Part shown: positions 55,535 to 64,000 of the stretch, piece by piece
Layout of the letters: each line of letters opens with the position of its first letter
How positions within the stretch are numbered: position 1 is the stretch's first letter
Origin: Marinomonas pollencensis
GTDB lineage: Bacteria; Pseudomonadota; Gammaproteobacteria; Pseudomonadales; Marinomonadaceae
Assembly (NCBI RefSeq): GCF_003387375.1
Contig: NZ_QUNG01000012.1
Coordinates: forward strand, 31,447 to 95,446
Direction: 5' to 3'
Length of the DNA stretch: 64,000 nt
Notes under the pieces: generated by a model
What the model was told of the DNA's origin: nothing
Databases searched by the model: none
The model's input: only the letters and a program-made list of their open reading frames with translations
Program-made: the position numbers and the translations under genes

Positions 55535-57466
55535 ATGCCTGTAATTACTTTGCCTGATGGCAGCCAACGTACTTTTTCCGATCCAGTTACTGTTATGCAA
55601 GTGGCTGAAGATATTGGTCCCGGCCTTGCGAAAGCAACCATTGCTGGACGCATTAACGGAACCTTAGTCGATGCTTGCGAGTTGATTTCTGAAGATTCTG
55701 AGATCAGTATCGTTACCGGAAAAGACCCTGAAGGGGTTGAAATTATCCGTCACTCTTTTGCCCATCTAGTCGGACACGCTGTTAAGCAGTTGTTTCCAAC
55801 GGCTAAAATGGCAATTGGTCCTGTGATCGATGAAGGCTTTTACTACGACATTGCTTACGAACGCCCATTTACACCTGAAGATATGGCGGCGATAGAAAAA
55901 CGTATGGCTGAATTGGTGAAAGCCGATTATGACGTAGTGAAAAAAATGACGCCAATCGTTGAAGCTCGTCAACAATTTGTTGATCGTGGTGAAGATTACA
56001 AGGTCGCTTTAATAGATGATATGGATGAATCAGTTACCCAAGTGGGTCTGTATCATCATGAAGAATACATGGATATGTGTCGTGGGCCGCACGTGCCTAA
56101 CACACGAGTGCTTCGTCATTTTAAATTGATGAAGTTGGCTGGTGCCTATTGGCGCGGTGACTCTAACAATGAGCAGCTACAGCGTATTTATGGCACTGCT
56201 TGGAACGATAAAAAAGAATTAAAAGCTTATTTGACTCGTATCGAAGAAGCTGAGAAGCGTGATCACCGTAAGCTAGGCAAGAAACTTGACCTGTTTCACG
56301 TGCAAGAAGAAGCACCTGGTATGGTATTTTGGCATCCAAAAGGCTGGAGCCTGTACCAAACGGTTGAACAGTACATGCGTAACAAGCAACGCGAGAACAA
56401 TTATCAAGAGGTGAAAACGCCTCAGATCGTTGATCGTGTGCTTTGGGAGAAATCCGGTCATTGGGGTAAGTATCATGAAAACATGTTTACAACACACTCT
56501 GAGAACCGTGATTACGCAGTGAAACCAATGAACTGCCCATGCCATATTCAAGTGTATAATCAAGGTTTAAAGAGTTACCGTGATTTGCCATTCCGCATGG
56601 CGGAGTTTGGTTCTTGTCACCGTAATGAGCCTTCTGGTGCCCTACATGGCATTATGCGAGTACGAAACTTTGTACAAGATGATGGTCATATCTTTGTAAC
56701 AGAAGGCCAGATCCAGCAAGAAGTGTCAGAGTTTATTGACCTGTTGCATGAAGTTTACGCAGATTTTGGCTTCGAGCAGATCATTTACCGCTTATCGACT
56801 CGTCCGGAGCAGCGTGTTGGCTCTGATGAAGTGTGGGATAAAGCGGAAAAGGCCTTGGCTGAGGCATTGAATGCCGCTGAATTGGATTGGGAAGAGTTAC
56901 CAGGTGAGGGCGCTTTTTATGGTCCTAAGATCGAGTTCTCTTTGAAAGATGCCATTGGCCGAGTGTGGCAATGTGGTACCATTCAGGTGGACTTCTCAAT
57001 GCCGACTCGCCTAAATGCGCAATATGTCTCTGAAGATGGTTCTCGCCAAACGCCTGTTATGTTACACCGAGCAATCGTTGGTTCTTTGGAGCGATTCATC
57101 GGTATTTTGATTGAAGAGACAGAAGGTTCCTTCCCGGTCTGGCTAGCGCCTGAACAAGTTGTTATCATGAATATTACAGACCGTCAGGCAGATTATTGTT
57201 CTGAATTGGAAAAAAGATTAAATTCTAACGGCTTTAGAGCAAAACTTGACTTGAGAAACGAGAAGATCGGGTTTAAAATTCGCGAGCATACTCTTCAACG
57301 CGTGCCTTACATGATCGTAGTTGGGGACAAAGAAGTGGAGCAGCAACAAGTTGCTGTCCGAACTCGTACCGGCGAAGATCTTGGGGTGATGAGTATCTCT
57401 GATTTTGAAGATCTGCTTCAAACAGAAGTTGCTCACCGTAGCCGTAAACAAAAAATGGAGAAATAG
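55535..57466 (+). CDS. thrS: Threonyl-tRNA synthetase
   Basis: ThrRS charges tRNA-Thr in the cytoplasm; the window also holds four tRNA-Thr genes. The 643-residue protein has the TGS domain (1-62), the editing domain with His77-xxx-His81 in FAHLVGHAV and CRGPHVP, the class II core with zinc-site residues ([12 protein letters not shown] and later His) and the C-terminal anticodon domain. ATG 55535 has TAGGAGA upstream. It starts a translation operon: infC begins 14 bases after its stop. In E. coli the leader is bound by ThrRS itself; no such operator could be read here. Confidence 0.97.
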   Translation: MPVITLPDGSQRTFSDPVTVMQVAEDIGPGLAKATIAGRINGTLVDACELISEDSEISIVTGKDPEGVEIIRHSFAHLVGHAVKQLFPTAKMAIGPVIDEGFYYDIAYERPFTPEDMAAIEKRMAELVKADYDVVKKMTPIVEARQQFVDRGEDYKVALIDDMDESVTQVGLYHHEEYMDMCRGPHVPNTRVLRHFKLMKLAGAYWRGDSNNEQLQRIYGTAWNDKKELKAYLTRIEEAEKRDHRKLGKKLDLFHVQEEAPGMVFWHPKGWSLYQTVEQYMRNKQRENNYQEVKTPQIVDRVLWEKSGHWGKYHENMFTTHSENRDYAVKPMNCPCHIQVYNQGLKSYRDLPFRMAEFGSCHRNEPSGALHGIMRVRNFVQDDGHIFVTEGQIQQEVSEFIDLLHEVYADFGFEQIIYRLSTRPEQRVGSDEVWDKAEKALAEALNAAELDWEELPGEGAFYGPKIEFSLKDAIGRVWQCGTIQVDFSMPTRLNAQYVSEDGSRQTPVMLHRAIVGSLERFIGILIEETEGSFPVWLAPEQVVIMNITDRQADYCSELEKRLNSNGFRAKLDLRNEKIGFKIREHTLQRVPYMIVVGDKEVEQQQVAVRTRTGEDLGVMSISDFEDLLQTEVAHRSRKQKMEK

Positions 57467-57480
57467 TTATAAAAGGTAAT

Positions 57481-58014
57481 ATGAATCGTGGACGTAATGC
57501 GAGCAAGCAGCGTCCTCTAATCAACGAAAATATTCGAGCCACTGAAGTGCGTTTAATCGCTGCTGACGGTGAACAAGTTGGTGTTGTCTCTCTTGAAGAG
57601 GCACTTAAAGCGGCTCAAGAAGCAACGCTTGATCTAGTTCAAATTGCTGATTCAGATCCCATTGTTTGTAAAATCATGGACTACGGTAAGCATATTTTTG
57701 AAGCGAAGAAAGCAAAAGCCGCTCAAAAGAAAAATGCGAAGCAGATTCAAGTAAAAGAAATGAAATTCCGTCCAGGGACGGAGGAAGGGGATTATCAGGT
57801 AAAACTCCGCAACCTGATACGTTTCCTTGAAGGCGGGGATAAGGCCAAAGTATCACTACGATACCGCGGTCGTGAAATGGCCCATCAGGAGCTTGGCATG
57901 CAACTTATGAATCGAGTCGCTCAAGACTTAGACGATTATGGTGTCGTGGAGCAAGCTGCGAAAATGGAAGGTCGCCAATTGACTATGGTGCTAGGCCCCA
58001 AAAAGAAGAAGTAA
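57481..58014 (+). CDS. infC: Translation initiation factor IF-3
   Basis: IF-3 binds the 30S subunit, checks start codons and prevents early subunit joining. The 177-residue protein has the N-domain ([29 protein letters not shown]), a Lys-rich linker and the C-domain with [48 protein letters not shown]. The start read here is ATG 57481 with AAAGG upstream. In E. coli the start is AUU and gives self-control; no in-frame AUU lies between the thrS stop and 57481. Confidence 0.96.
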   Translation: MNRGRNASKQRPLINENIRATEVRLIAADGEQVGVVSLEEALKAAQEATLDLVQIADSDPIVCKIMDYGKHIFEAKKAKAAQKKNAKQIQVKEMKFRPGTEEGDYQVKLRNLIRFLEGGDKAKVSLRYRGREMAHQELGMQLMNRVAQDLDDYGVVEQAAKMEGRQLTMVLGPKKKK

Positions 58015-58078
58015 TTTACAATAGCCTTGGTTATTAAGAAATTACGATAACATTAACGAATGCGAGAGTGGTTTTATC

Positions 58079-58273
58079 ATGTCCAAAATTAAGTCACACA
58101 GTGGCGCAGCTAAGCGCTTCAAACGTACCGCGAATGGTTTTAAACATAAGCAGTCCCACACTAGTCATATTTTGACTAAAAAGTCTACTAAGCGTAAGCG
58201 TCATTTGCGTGCTCTGAGCCAAATCGCACAAAGCGATAAAGCTCTTATCGTTCGCATGTTGCCTTACATTTAA
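58079..58273 (+). CDS. rpmI: 50S ribosomal protein L35
   Basis: The 64-residue basic protein has the full L35 signature: [44 protein letters not shown]. It begins 64 bases after infC and is followed by rplT after 50 bases, the usual order. In gammaproteobacteria L20 represses rpmI-rplT translation through the leader mRNA; no specific site could be proved here. Confidence 0.97.
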   Translation: MSKIKSHSGAAKRFKRTANGFKHKQSHTSHILTKKSTKRKRHLRALSQIAQSDKALIVRMLPYI

Positions 58274-58323
58274 TTGTAGAGTTTTTTTAAGTTAATTTAT
58301 TTTATTAGTAAAGGGTTTATATT

Positions 58324-58680
58324 ATGCCTCGCGTAAAACGTGGTGTTCAGGCTCGTCGCCGTCACAAGAAGATTTTAAAGCAAGCTAAAGGTTACTACGG
58401 TGCACGTAGCCGTGTATTTCGTGTAGCTAAACAAGCAGTTATCAAAGCTGGTCAATACGCATACCGTGACCGTCGTCAACGCAAACGTCAATTCCGCGCT
58501 TTGTGGATTGCCCGTATTAATGCTGCTGCACGTATCAACGGTTTATCTTACAGCCGTTTCATTGCTGGCTTGAAAAAAGCAGCAATCGAAATTGACCGTA
58601 AAGTATTGGCTGATCTAGCTGTGTACGAGAAAGAGGTTTTTGCTGCAATCGTTGAAAAAGCGAAAGCTAGCTTGGCTTAA
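58324..58680 (+). CDS. rplT: 50S ribosomal protein L20
   Basis: L20 is an early 23S-rRNA-binding assembly protein. The 118-residue chain starts [51 protein letters not shown] and keeps the C-terminal globular part ([18 protein letters not shown]). It stands between rpmI and a strong terminator that precedes pheS. Confidence 0.98.
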   Translation: MPRVKRGVQARRRHKKILKQAKGYYGARSRVFRVAKQAVIKAGQYAYRDRRQRKRQFRALWIARINAAARINGLSYSRFIAGLKKAAIEIDRKVLADLAVYEKEVFAAIVEKAKASLA

Positions 58681-58757
58681 TTTCTGACGTAGCCTTAGGG
58701 TGGTTTGATCTTGAAAGATCCTGTCTTACTAGAAAGAATGACCCAATGCAGTCTTTA

Positions 58758-58793
58758 ATAGGGGAAGAGCTAACGCTCTTCCCCTATTTTATT
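58758..58793 (+). terminator. Strong hairpin terminator or attenuator in the pheST leader
   Basis: Perfect 13-bp arms ATAGGGGAAGAGC (58758-58770) and GCTCTTCCCCTAT (58775-58787) with a TAAC loop, followed by TTTATTTTTT. It ends only about 15 bases before pheS. In E. coli the same place holds the pheST attenuator. Readthrough or conditional control is needed unless pheS has its own promoter. Confidence 0.85.
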
Positions 58794-58808
58794 TTTTGGA
58801 GTATGTAA

Positions 58809-59804
<996 letters not shown>

Positions 59805-59826
59805 CCAGTCGACCTAGGATGTTTTT

Positions 59827-62211
59827 ATGAAAATTAGTGAGAATTGGCTAAGAGAGTGGGTCAATCCAAACATCAGTAGCGATGATTTGGTGGCTCAAAT
59901 TACCCTAGCAGGCCTTGAGGTTGATGAAGTTTTACCAGTAGCGGCTGAATTCTCAGGCGTTGTTGTGGGTGAAATTATCAGTGCTGAGCCACACCCAAAC
60001 GCGGATAAGTTGCAAGTTTGTCAGGTAACGGATGGCACCGAGCAGTTTCAAGTTGTGTGTGGTGCGCCGAATGCCCGTGCGGGTATTAAAATACCTTTTG
60101 CTAAAATTGGCGCCGTGTTGGGTGCGGATTTTAAAATTAAAAAAGCCAAATTGCGTCAAGTGGAATCCTTCGGGATGCTTTGCTCTGCTTCTGAATTGGG
60201 AGTGAGTGAGGATAATGACGGGATTATGGAATTGCCTCTTAGTGCGCCAACTGGCGAAGATTTTCGCGCGTTCTTGGGGTTAGATGATCAAATTATTGAT
60301 GTTGATCTAACGCCAAACCGTAGCGATTGCTTGAGCTTAGCGGGCTTGGCACGTGAAGTTGGTGTGTTGAATAAAGCTGACGTGACGCCTGTTGAAGTGA
60401 CAGCGGCAGAAGTGTCTATTGATGATACTTTCTCTGTTCGAGTTGAAGCGGCTGATGCCTGCCCACGTTATTTGGGGCGCGTTATTCGTGGCGTTAATGT
60501 GGCAGCGCAAACGCCTTTATGGATGACTGAGAAGTTGCGTCGTAGTGGTGTTCGTTCGATAGACCCGATTGTTGATATCACCAATTATGTGATGCTTGAG
60601 CTGGGTCAGCCAATGCATGCTTTTGATTTGTCGCAATTGTCTCAATCTGTTGTTGTTCGCATGGCACAGAAAGATGAAAAGATTGTCCTGCTTGATGGGC
60701 AAGAGATTAGTTTGCGTGAAGACACTTTGGTGATTGCGGATGAAAAAGCGCCACTGGCTATTGCTGGTGTTATGGGAGGAGAGGGTTCTGGTGTTAATGC
60801 TGAAACCCAAGACATCTTCCTTGAAAGTGCTTTCTTTACCCCGCTTGCTCTTGCAGGTAAGGCGCGCTCATATGGCTTGCACACAGATTCTTCCCATCGT
60901 TTTGAGCGTGGTGTTGATGCAAGCTTGCAGGAAAAAGCCATTGAGAGAGCGACAGCGTTAGTGCTTGAGATTGCCGGTGGTCAAGTAGGCCCTATCGTGC
61001 GTGAAGAGGCAGAAGCTTCTTTGCCTGAAGCGGCGGTAGTGACACTGCGTCGCAAAAAGCTTGATCAATACTTGGCTATTTCAATCGATAAAGACTTGGT
61101 GACGGATATTTTGACGCGCCTTGGTCTTGAAATGCTTGAAGTAACGGATGAGGCTTGGACGACTAAGGCTCCATCCCATCGTTTTGATATTGCTATTGAG
61201 GCAGATTTAATAGAAGAAGTGGCTCGTATTTACGGATACGACAACTTGCCTTCGTCCATGCCTCAAGCGGCGGTGAACTTTACCCCTCAATCTGAAAGCA
61301 AAACGCCAATTCAAGCGTTGCGTTCTGTATTGGTGGCGCAAGGTTATCAAGAAGCGATTACTTATAGCTTTATTGATCCTGTTCTAAGTAAGCAATTCTT
61401 ACCAGACATTGAGCCGGTGCCGCTGGCAAATCCTATTTCTGCGGATATGGGGGTGATGCGCCCGAGTTTGGTTCCTGGTTTGGTGAAAGCCTACTTGCAT
61501 AATCAGAATCGCCAGCAATCACGCGTGCGCTTATTTGAAACAGGTCGTCGTTTTATCGGTACTGTTGAAGCGCTGGATGAATTGGATCAGCAGCAGCAAA
61601 TTTCTGGCTTGATTGCGGGCAGTCGTGATTCTGAAGCTTGGTATCACAACAGTGATAAGGTGGATTTTTATGACCTTAAAGCCCATGTAGATGCTTTGTT
61701 TGATTTGAATGATGGTAATAAGCCTACTTATGAGCGCTCGAAGTGTGAGTTCTTGCACCCTGGTCGTTCTGCCGATGTGTTTGTCGATGGTGAGTTTGTT
61801 GGTATGTTGGGTGAGTTGCACCCGCAGTTGTCAAAAACACTGGGGGCTAATCAGCCTTTATATGTGTTTGATATCGCATTGGCGGCCGTAATCGATGCGA
61901 AATTGCCTGAATACAAAGCCATCTCAAAATTCCCAGAAGTGCGTCGTGATTTGGCTTTGCTTGTGGATCGTTCTGTTCCAGTCGCTGATTTAGAAAAAGT
62001 GATTACTGAGTGCGCTGGAGATGCCTTTAAAGAGGTGCTTGTTTTTGACGTATATCAAGGCCAAGGTATTGATGATACGAAAAAAAGTGTCGCTTTGGGC
62101 TTGACGTGGCAGCATCCTTCCCACACTCTTAGTGATGAAGAAGTAAACAACTCTGTCGAAACAATTGTTGCGGCATTAGCTGAGAAGTTAGGGGCCGTTG
62201 TAAGGGGGTAA
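59827..62211 (+). CDS. pheT: Phenylalanyl-tRNA synthetase beta subunit
   Basis: The beta subunit binds tRNA-Phe and edits mischarged Tyr. The 794-residue length is normal. The domains in order are: N-terminal structure with an EMAP-type tRNA-binding fold (about 40-150; [15 protein letters not shown]), B3/B4 editing region (about 210-400), B5 (about 405-475), the catalytic-like core and the ferredoxin-like anticodon-binding domain at the C-terminus (from about 700; [19 protein letters not shown]). It is followed by ihfA after four bases, as in E. coli. Confidence 0.97.
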   Translation: MKISENWLREWVNPNISSDDLVAQITLAGLEVDEVLPVAAEFSGVVVGEIISAEPHPNADKLQVCQVTDGTEQFQVVCGAPNARAGIKIPFAKIGAVLGADFKIKKAKLRQVESFGMLCSASELGVSEDNDGIMELPLSAPTGEDFRAFLGLDDQIIDVDLTPNRSDCLSLAGLAREVGVLNKADVTPVEVTAAEVSIDDTFSVRVEAADACPRYLGRVIRGVNVAAQTPLWMTEKLRRSGVRSIDPIVDITNYVMLELGQPMHAFDLSQLSQSVVVRMAQKDEKIVLLDGQEISLREDTLVIADEKAPLAIAGVMGGEGSGVNAETQDIFLESAFFTPLALAGKARSYGLHTDSSHRFERGVDASLQEKAIERATALVLEIAGGQVGPIVREEAEASLPEAAVVTLRRKKLDQYLAISIDKDLVTDILTRLGLEMLEVTDEAWTTKAPSHRFDIAIEADLIEEVARIYGYDNLPSSMPQAAVNFTPQSESKTPIQALRSVLVAQGYQEAITYSFIDPVLSKQFLPDIEPVPLANPISADMGVMRPSLVPGLVKAYLHNQNRQQSRVRLFETGRRFIGTVEALDELDQQQQISGLIAGSRDSEAWYHNSDKVDFYDLKAHVDALFDLNDGNKPTYERSKCEFLHPGRSADVFVDGEFVGMLGELHPQLSKTLGANQPLYVFDIALAAVIDAKLPEYKAISKFPEVRRDLALLVDRSVPVADLEKVITECAGDAFKEVLVFDVYQGQGIDDTKKSVALGLTWQHPSHTLSDEEVNNSVETIVAALAEKLGAVVRG

Positions 62212-62215
62212 TCTT

Positions 62216-62512
62216 ATGGCATCGTTGACAAAAGCGGATTTGGCCGAAAATTTAGTAGATTCTGTTGGTCTGGCTAAAAAGGACGCAAAAGATCTTGTAG
62301 AAGGTTTTTTTGATGTAATCCGAGAGTCTCTTGTTGAGAGGCAGCAGGTTAAATTGTCTGGCTTCGGAAACTTTGAAGTTCGTGAAAAGAGTCAACGGCC
62401 AGGCCGTAACCCTAAAACGGGTGAAGAGATCCCAATTACTGCTCGAACCGTTGTTACCTTTCGACCGGGGCAAAAGCTTAAGTCAAAGGTAGAGAATTAT
62501 ATGCAAGAGTAA
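62216..62512 (+). CDS. ihfA: Integration host factor alpha subunit
   Basis: IHF-alpha pairs with IHF-beta to bend DNA sharply at specific sites in replication, recombination and transcription. The 98-residue protein has the HU/IHF fold: [34 protein letters not shown], then the DNA-intercalating beta arm [31 protein letters not shown] with the conserved Pro. It is cotranscribed with pheST. Confidence 0.98.
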   Translation: MASLTKADLAENLVDSVGLAKKDAKDLVEGFFDVIRESLVERQQVKLSGFGNFEVREKSQRPGRNPKTGEEIPITARTVVTFRPGQKLKSKVENYMQE

Positions 62513-62555
62513 GCGCCTTCCTTAATAGGCCTTATGATTGGCATGATCGGTTCTA

Positions 62556-62588
62556 ATAAAAAGCCACCCTAGGGTGGCTTTTTTGTTT
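62556..62588 (+). terminator. Terminator after ihfA
   Basis: AAAAAGCCACCC and GGGTGGCTTTTTT pair with a TA loop and a T run; the end of the thrS-ihfA operon. Confidence 0.93.
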
Positions 62589-62869
62589 TCGGTGTAGTGC
62601 TTAGTTAGCAAGCGATGGCTTTGTAGATTGATTGAGGGGAGGGGGCTTCTCAAAGGAGAAGTACCTCGTAGCGGCAAAGAGAGGGTGTGGCTTTGCTGGA
62701 TGGGCTGTAGGTATTGCTTATAAGTATATTTAGATCAATAGGTAAGCAATATCTCCCTGGTTTGGTATAGTTTTGATTAATTTGAAAAAAACTTAATAAA
62801 ACTCTTCCCTTTTCAATTCGTTATAGTAATATACGCACCCGCTGACAGCGACAGTGTTGCTGTCTGCAT
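62589..62869. other. Gene-free region before the tRNA array
   Basis: With the terminator before it, this gives 357 bases without a gene between ihfA and tRNA-Pro. No coding signal is seen. It must hold the promoter of the tRNA array: a TATAGT-like -10 lies at 62822-62827, but a matching -35 box is weak. Confidence 0.6.
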
Positions 62870-62946
62870 CGGGGCGTAGCGCAGCCTGGTAGCGCACTAG
62901 CATGGGGTGCTAGTGGTCGCAGGTTCAAATCCTGCCGTCCCGACCA
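62870..62946 (+). tRNA. tRNA-Pro (anticodon GGG)
   Basis: A 77-base cloverleaf with CCA encoded. Acceptor CGGGGCG pairs with CGTCCCG; the anticodon loop ATGGGGT gives GGG; the T arm is GCAGG-TTCAAAT-CCTGC. It is first in the array. Confidence 0.95.
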
Positions 62947-62959
62947 AAATTTGAGAAAT

Positions 62960-63035
62960 GCCGCTATAGCTCAGTTGGTAGAGCATCTGACTTGTAATCA
63001 GAGGGTCCCGAGTTCGACTCTTGGTGGCGGCACCA
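62960..63035 (+). tRNA. tRNA-Thr (anticodon TGT), copy 1
   Basis: A 76-base cloverleaf with CCA encoded; acceptor GCCGCTA/TGGCGGC, anticodon loop CTTGTAA giving TGT. Identical to the three copies that follow. Confidence 0.96.
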
Positions 63036-63100
63036 TATTTTGGTCAAAGTTCTTAGCTTATTGAAGGTGAGAATAAAAAATAGATTTTGCTTTTATTAAA

Positions 63101-63176
63101 GCCGCTATAGCTCAGTTGGTAGAGCATCTGACTTGTAATCAGAGGGTCCCGAGTTCGACTCTTGGTGGCGGCACCA
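63101..63176 (+). tRNA. tRNA-Thr (anticodon TGT), copy 2
   Basis: Identical over all 76 bases to copy 1, 65 bases downstream of it. Confidence 0.96.
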
Positions 63177-63229
63177 TCTTCTAATAGAAGATGAAAGTGA
63201 AAGTAAACTGCGTTCTGGTAAATGGTTAT

Positions 63230-63305
63230 GCCGCTATAGCTCAGTTGGTAGAGCATCTGACTTGTAATCAGAGGGTCCCGAGTTCGACTCTTGGTGGCGG
63301 CACCA
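63230..63305 (+). tRNA. tRNA-Thr (anticodon TGT), copy 3
   Basis: Identical over all 76 bases to copy 1; 53-base spacer before it. Confidence 0.96.
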
Positions 63306-63348
63306 CTTATCTTAATTGAGTCGTATTAGAAAATTGATTCAGCGTTAA

Positions 63349-63424
63349 GCCGCTATAGCTCAGTTGGTAGAGCATCTGACTTGTAATCAGAGGGTCCCGA
63401 GTTCGACTCTTGGTGGCGGCACCA
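63349..63424 (+). tRNA. tRNA-Thr (anticodon TGT), copy 4
   Basis: Identical over all 76 bases to copy 1; 43-base spacer before it. Confidence 0.96.
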
Positions 63425-63498
63425 TTAATTTGGAAGTAACTTGAGTTTTTATTTTCTACATCTAGTAGGATGTAAAGCTTTTACTTTTTAAGTAAAGC

Positions 63499-63575
63499 GG
63501 GTGTGTAGCTCAGTTGGGAGATTCGTTTCTTAACAAGGCGCAAGACACCGGGAGTTCAAGCTCCCCATCATAATA
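63499..63575 (+). pseudogene. Decayed tRNA-Val copy
   Basis: The first 23 bases (GGGTGTGTAGCTCAGTTGGG plus AGA) equal the tRNA-Val(TAC) genes downstream, and ACAAGGCG and GGGAGTTC are kept. The anticodon arm has changed (loop CTTAACA, which would read TAA), and the 3' acceptor strand and CCA are replaced by unrelated bases (CATCATAATAAG). The acceptor stem cannot form, so this is not a working tRNA. Confidence 0.82.
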
Positions 63576-63592
63576 AGATGTTAAATTATGAC

Positions 63593-63668
63593 GGGTGTGT
63601 AGCTCAGTTGGGAGAGCGTCGCCCTTACAAGGCGAATGTCGGGAGTTCGAACCTCTCCACACCCACCA
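63593..63668 (+). tRNA. tRNA-Val (anticodon TAC), copy 1
   Basis: A 76-base cloverleaf with CCA; acceptor GGGTGTG/CACACCC, anticodon loop CTTACAA giving TAC. The spacer after it (CACTTACTAAACAGTGGGTT) is repeated after copy 2. Confidence 0.96.
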
Positions 63669-63720
63669 CTTACTAAACAGTGGGTTCATGTAACAGTGAG
63701 CAAAAGATTTAGATTGTGTT

Positions 63721-63797
63721 GGAGTGGTAGTTCAGTTGGTTAGAATACCTGCCTGTCACGCAGGGGGTCGCGGGTTCGAGTCCCGTCCATTCCGCCA
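63721..63797 (+). tRNA. tRNA-Asp (anticodon GTC)
   Basis: A 77-base cloverleaf with CCA; acceptor GGAGTGG/CCATTCC, anticodon loop CTGTCAC giving GTC. Confidence 0.96.
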
Positions 63798-63861
63798 TTT
63801 ACTTCTTTTCTTAAAGAAGTGAGTTTGGCAAAGAGTGATTAGATATTCACACTATCTAAGT

Positions 63862-63905
63862 ATTAGGAGTTAAAGCTCCTCATCTCATAAGATGTAAAAT
63901 TATTG
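63862..63905 (+). repeat. Second, more decayed tRNA remnant and spacer repeat
   Basis: GTATTAGGAGTTAAAGCTCC followed by TCATCTCATAAGATGTAAAATTATTG matches the T-arm end of the decayed tRNA-Val and the spacer before Val copy 1 (GGGAGTTCAAGCTCCCCATC, then ATAAGATGTTAAATTATGAC). The 5' half of the tRNA is not recognisable. Confidence 0.6.
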
Positions 63906-63906
63906 C

Positions 63907-63982
63907 GGGTGTGTAGCTCAGTTGGGAGAGCGTCGCCCTTACAAGGCGAATGTCGGGAGTTCGAACCTCTCCACACCCACCA
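63907..63982 (+). tRNA. tRNA-Val (anticodon TAC), copy 2
   Basis: Identical over 76 bases to Val copy 1, including the 3' spacer up to the window end. Confidence 0.96.
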
Positions 63983-64000
63983 CTTACTAAACAGTGGGTT

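Noticed and set aside
61531..61821. Reverse frames opposite pheT
   Set aside because: Low-complexity shadows of the coding strand without start signals.
63053..63256. Reverse-strand open frame of 67 codons across the tRNA-Thr genes
   Set aside because: It is the reverse of two identical tRNA genes (the well-known spurious [24 protein letters not shown] peptide), not a real protein.

Overview
The window looks like chromosomal DNA of a marine gammaproteobacterium of the Oceanospirillales, most like Marinomonas. This is inferred from moderate GC content, from conserved gene orders (rpsI-petABC-sspAB; diaA-yraN-lpoA//rsmI; thrS-infC-rpmI-rplT-pheST-ihfA) and from protein styles. No prophage, insertion sequence or CRISPR array was seen. 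The first base lies inside rpsI and the last base lies just after a tRNA-Val.

Region 1 (1-14.5 kb) is housekeeping. It holds the tail of rpsI, the cytochrome bc1 operon petABC, the stringent-starvation/ClpXP adaptor pair sspA-sspB, the reverse-strand group lpoA-yraN-diaA and divergent rsmI. Then comes a thiamine operon, thiC-thiE-thiS-thiG-thiH, driven by a visible promoter and a TPP riboswitch and followed by yjbQ. thiE carries an extra N-terminal domain that resembles a decayed ThiD kinase.

Region 2 (14.5-27.2 kb) is accessory metabolism. A Spy-like periplasmic protein precedes a reverse operon of an FAD oxidoreductase, a divergent enolase-superfamily protein and a BCCT transporter. A GntR/FCD regulator is transcribed away from it, and a perfect 24-bp palindrome lies between them. 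DoxX, LysR and aroA follow. An RpiR/SIS regulator then sits divergent to allantoicase and ureidoglycolate lyase (ureide use), followed by an aldo/keto reductase.

Region 3 (27.2-46.1 kb) is mostly transport. A secreted DUF4856-type protein with a Fur-box-like site upstream is followed by a membrane fatty acid hydroxylase and a ferric-iron ABC transporter (SBP, fused permease, ATPase). Then come ychJ, sbcB, an AI-2E family permease and a dienelactone hydrolase. A sugar ABC transporter surrounds a GH42 beta-galactosidase, and a Tsx/OmpK-type outer-membrane channel and a small secreted Cys protein follow.

Region 4 (46.2-62.6 kb) starts with a 1475-residue soluble hybrid histidine kinase and a REC-GGDEF diguanylate cyclase, likely a signalling pair. 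It continues with an XRE-cupin regulator, a class II DAHP synthase, a GIY-YIG-like protein with a charged tail, an O-methyltransferase and the translation operon thrS-infC-rpmI-rplT-(terminator)-pheS-pheT-ihfA.

Region 5 (62.9-64 kb) is a tRNA array: Pro(GGG), four identical Thr(TGT), a decayed tRNA-Val copy, Val(TAC), Asp(GTC), a second more decayed remnant and Val(TAC). It shows recent tandem duplication.
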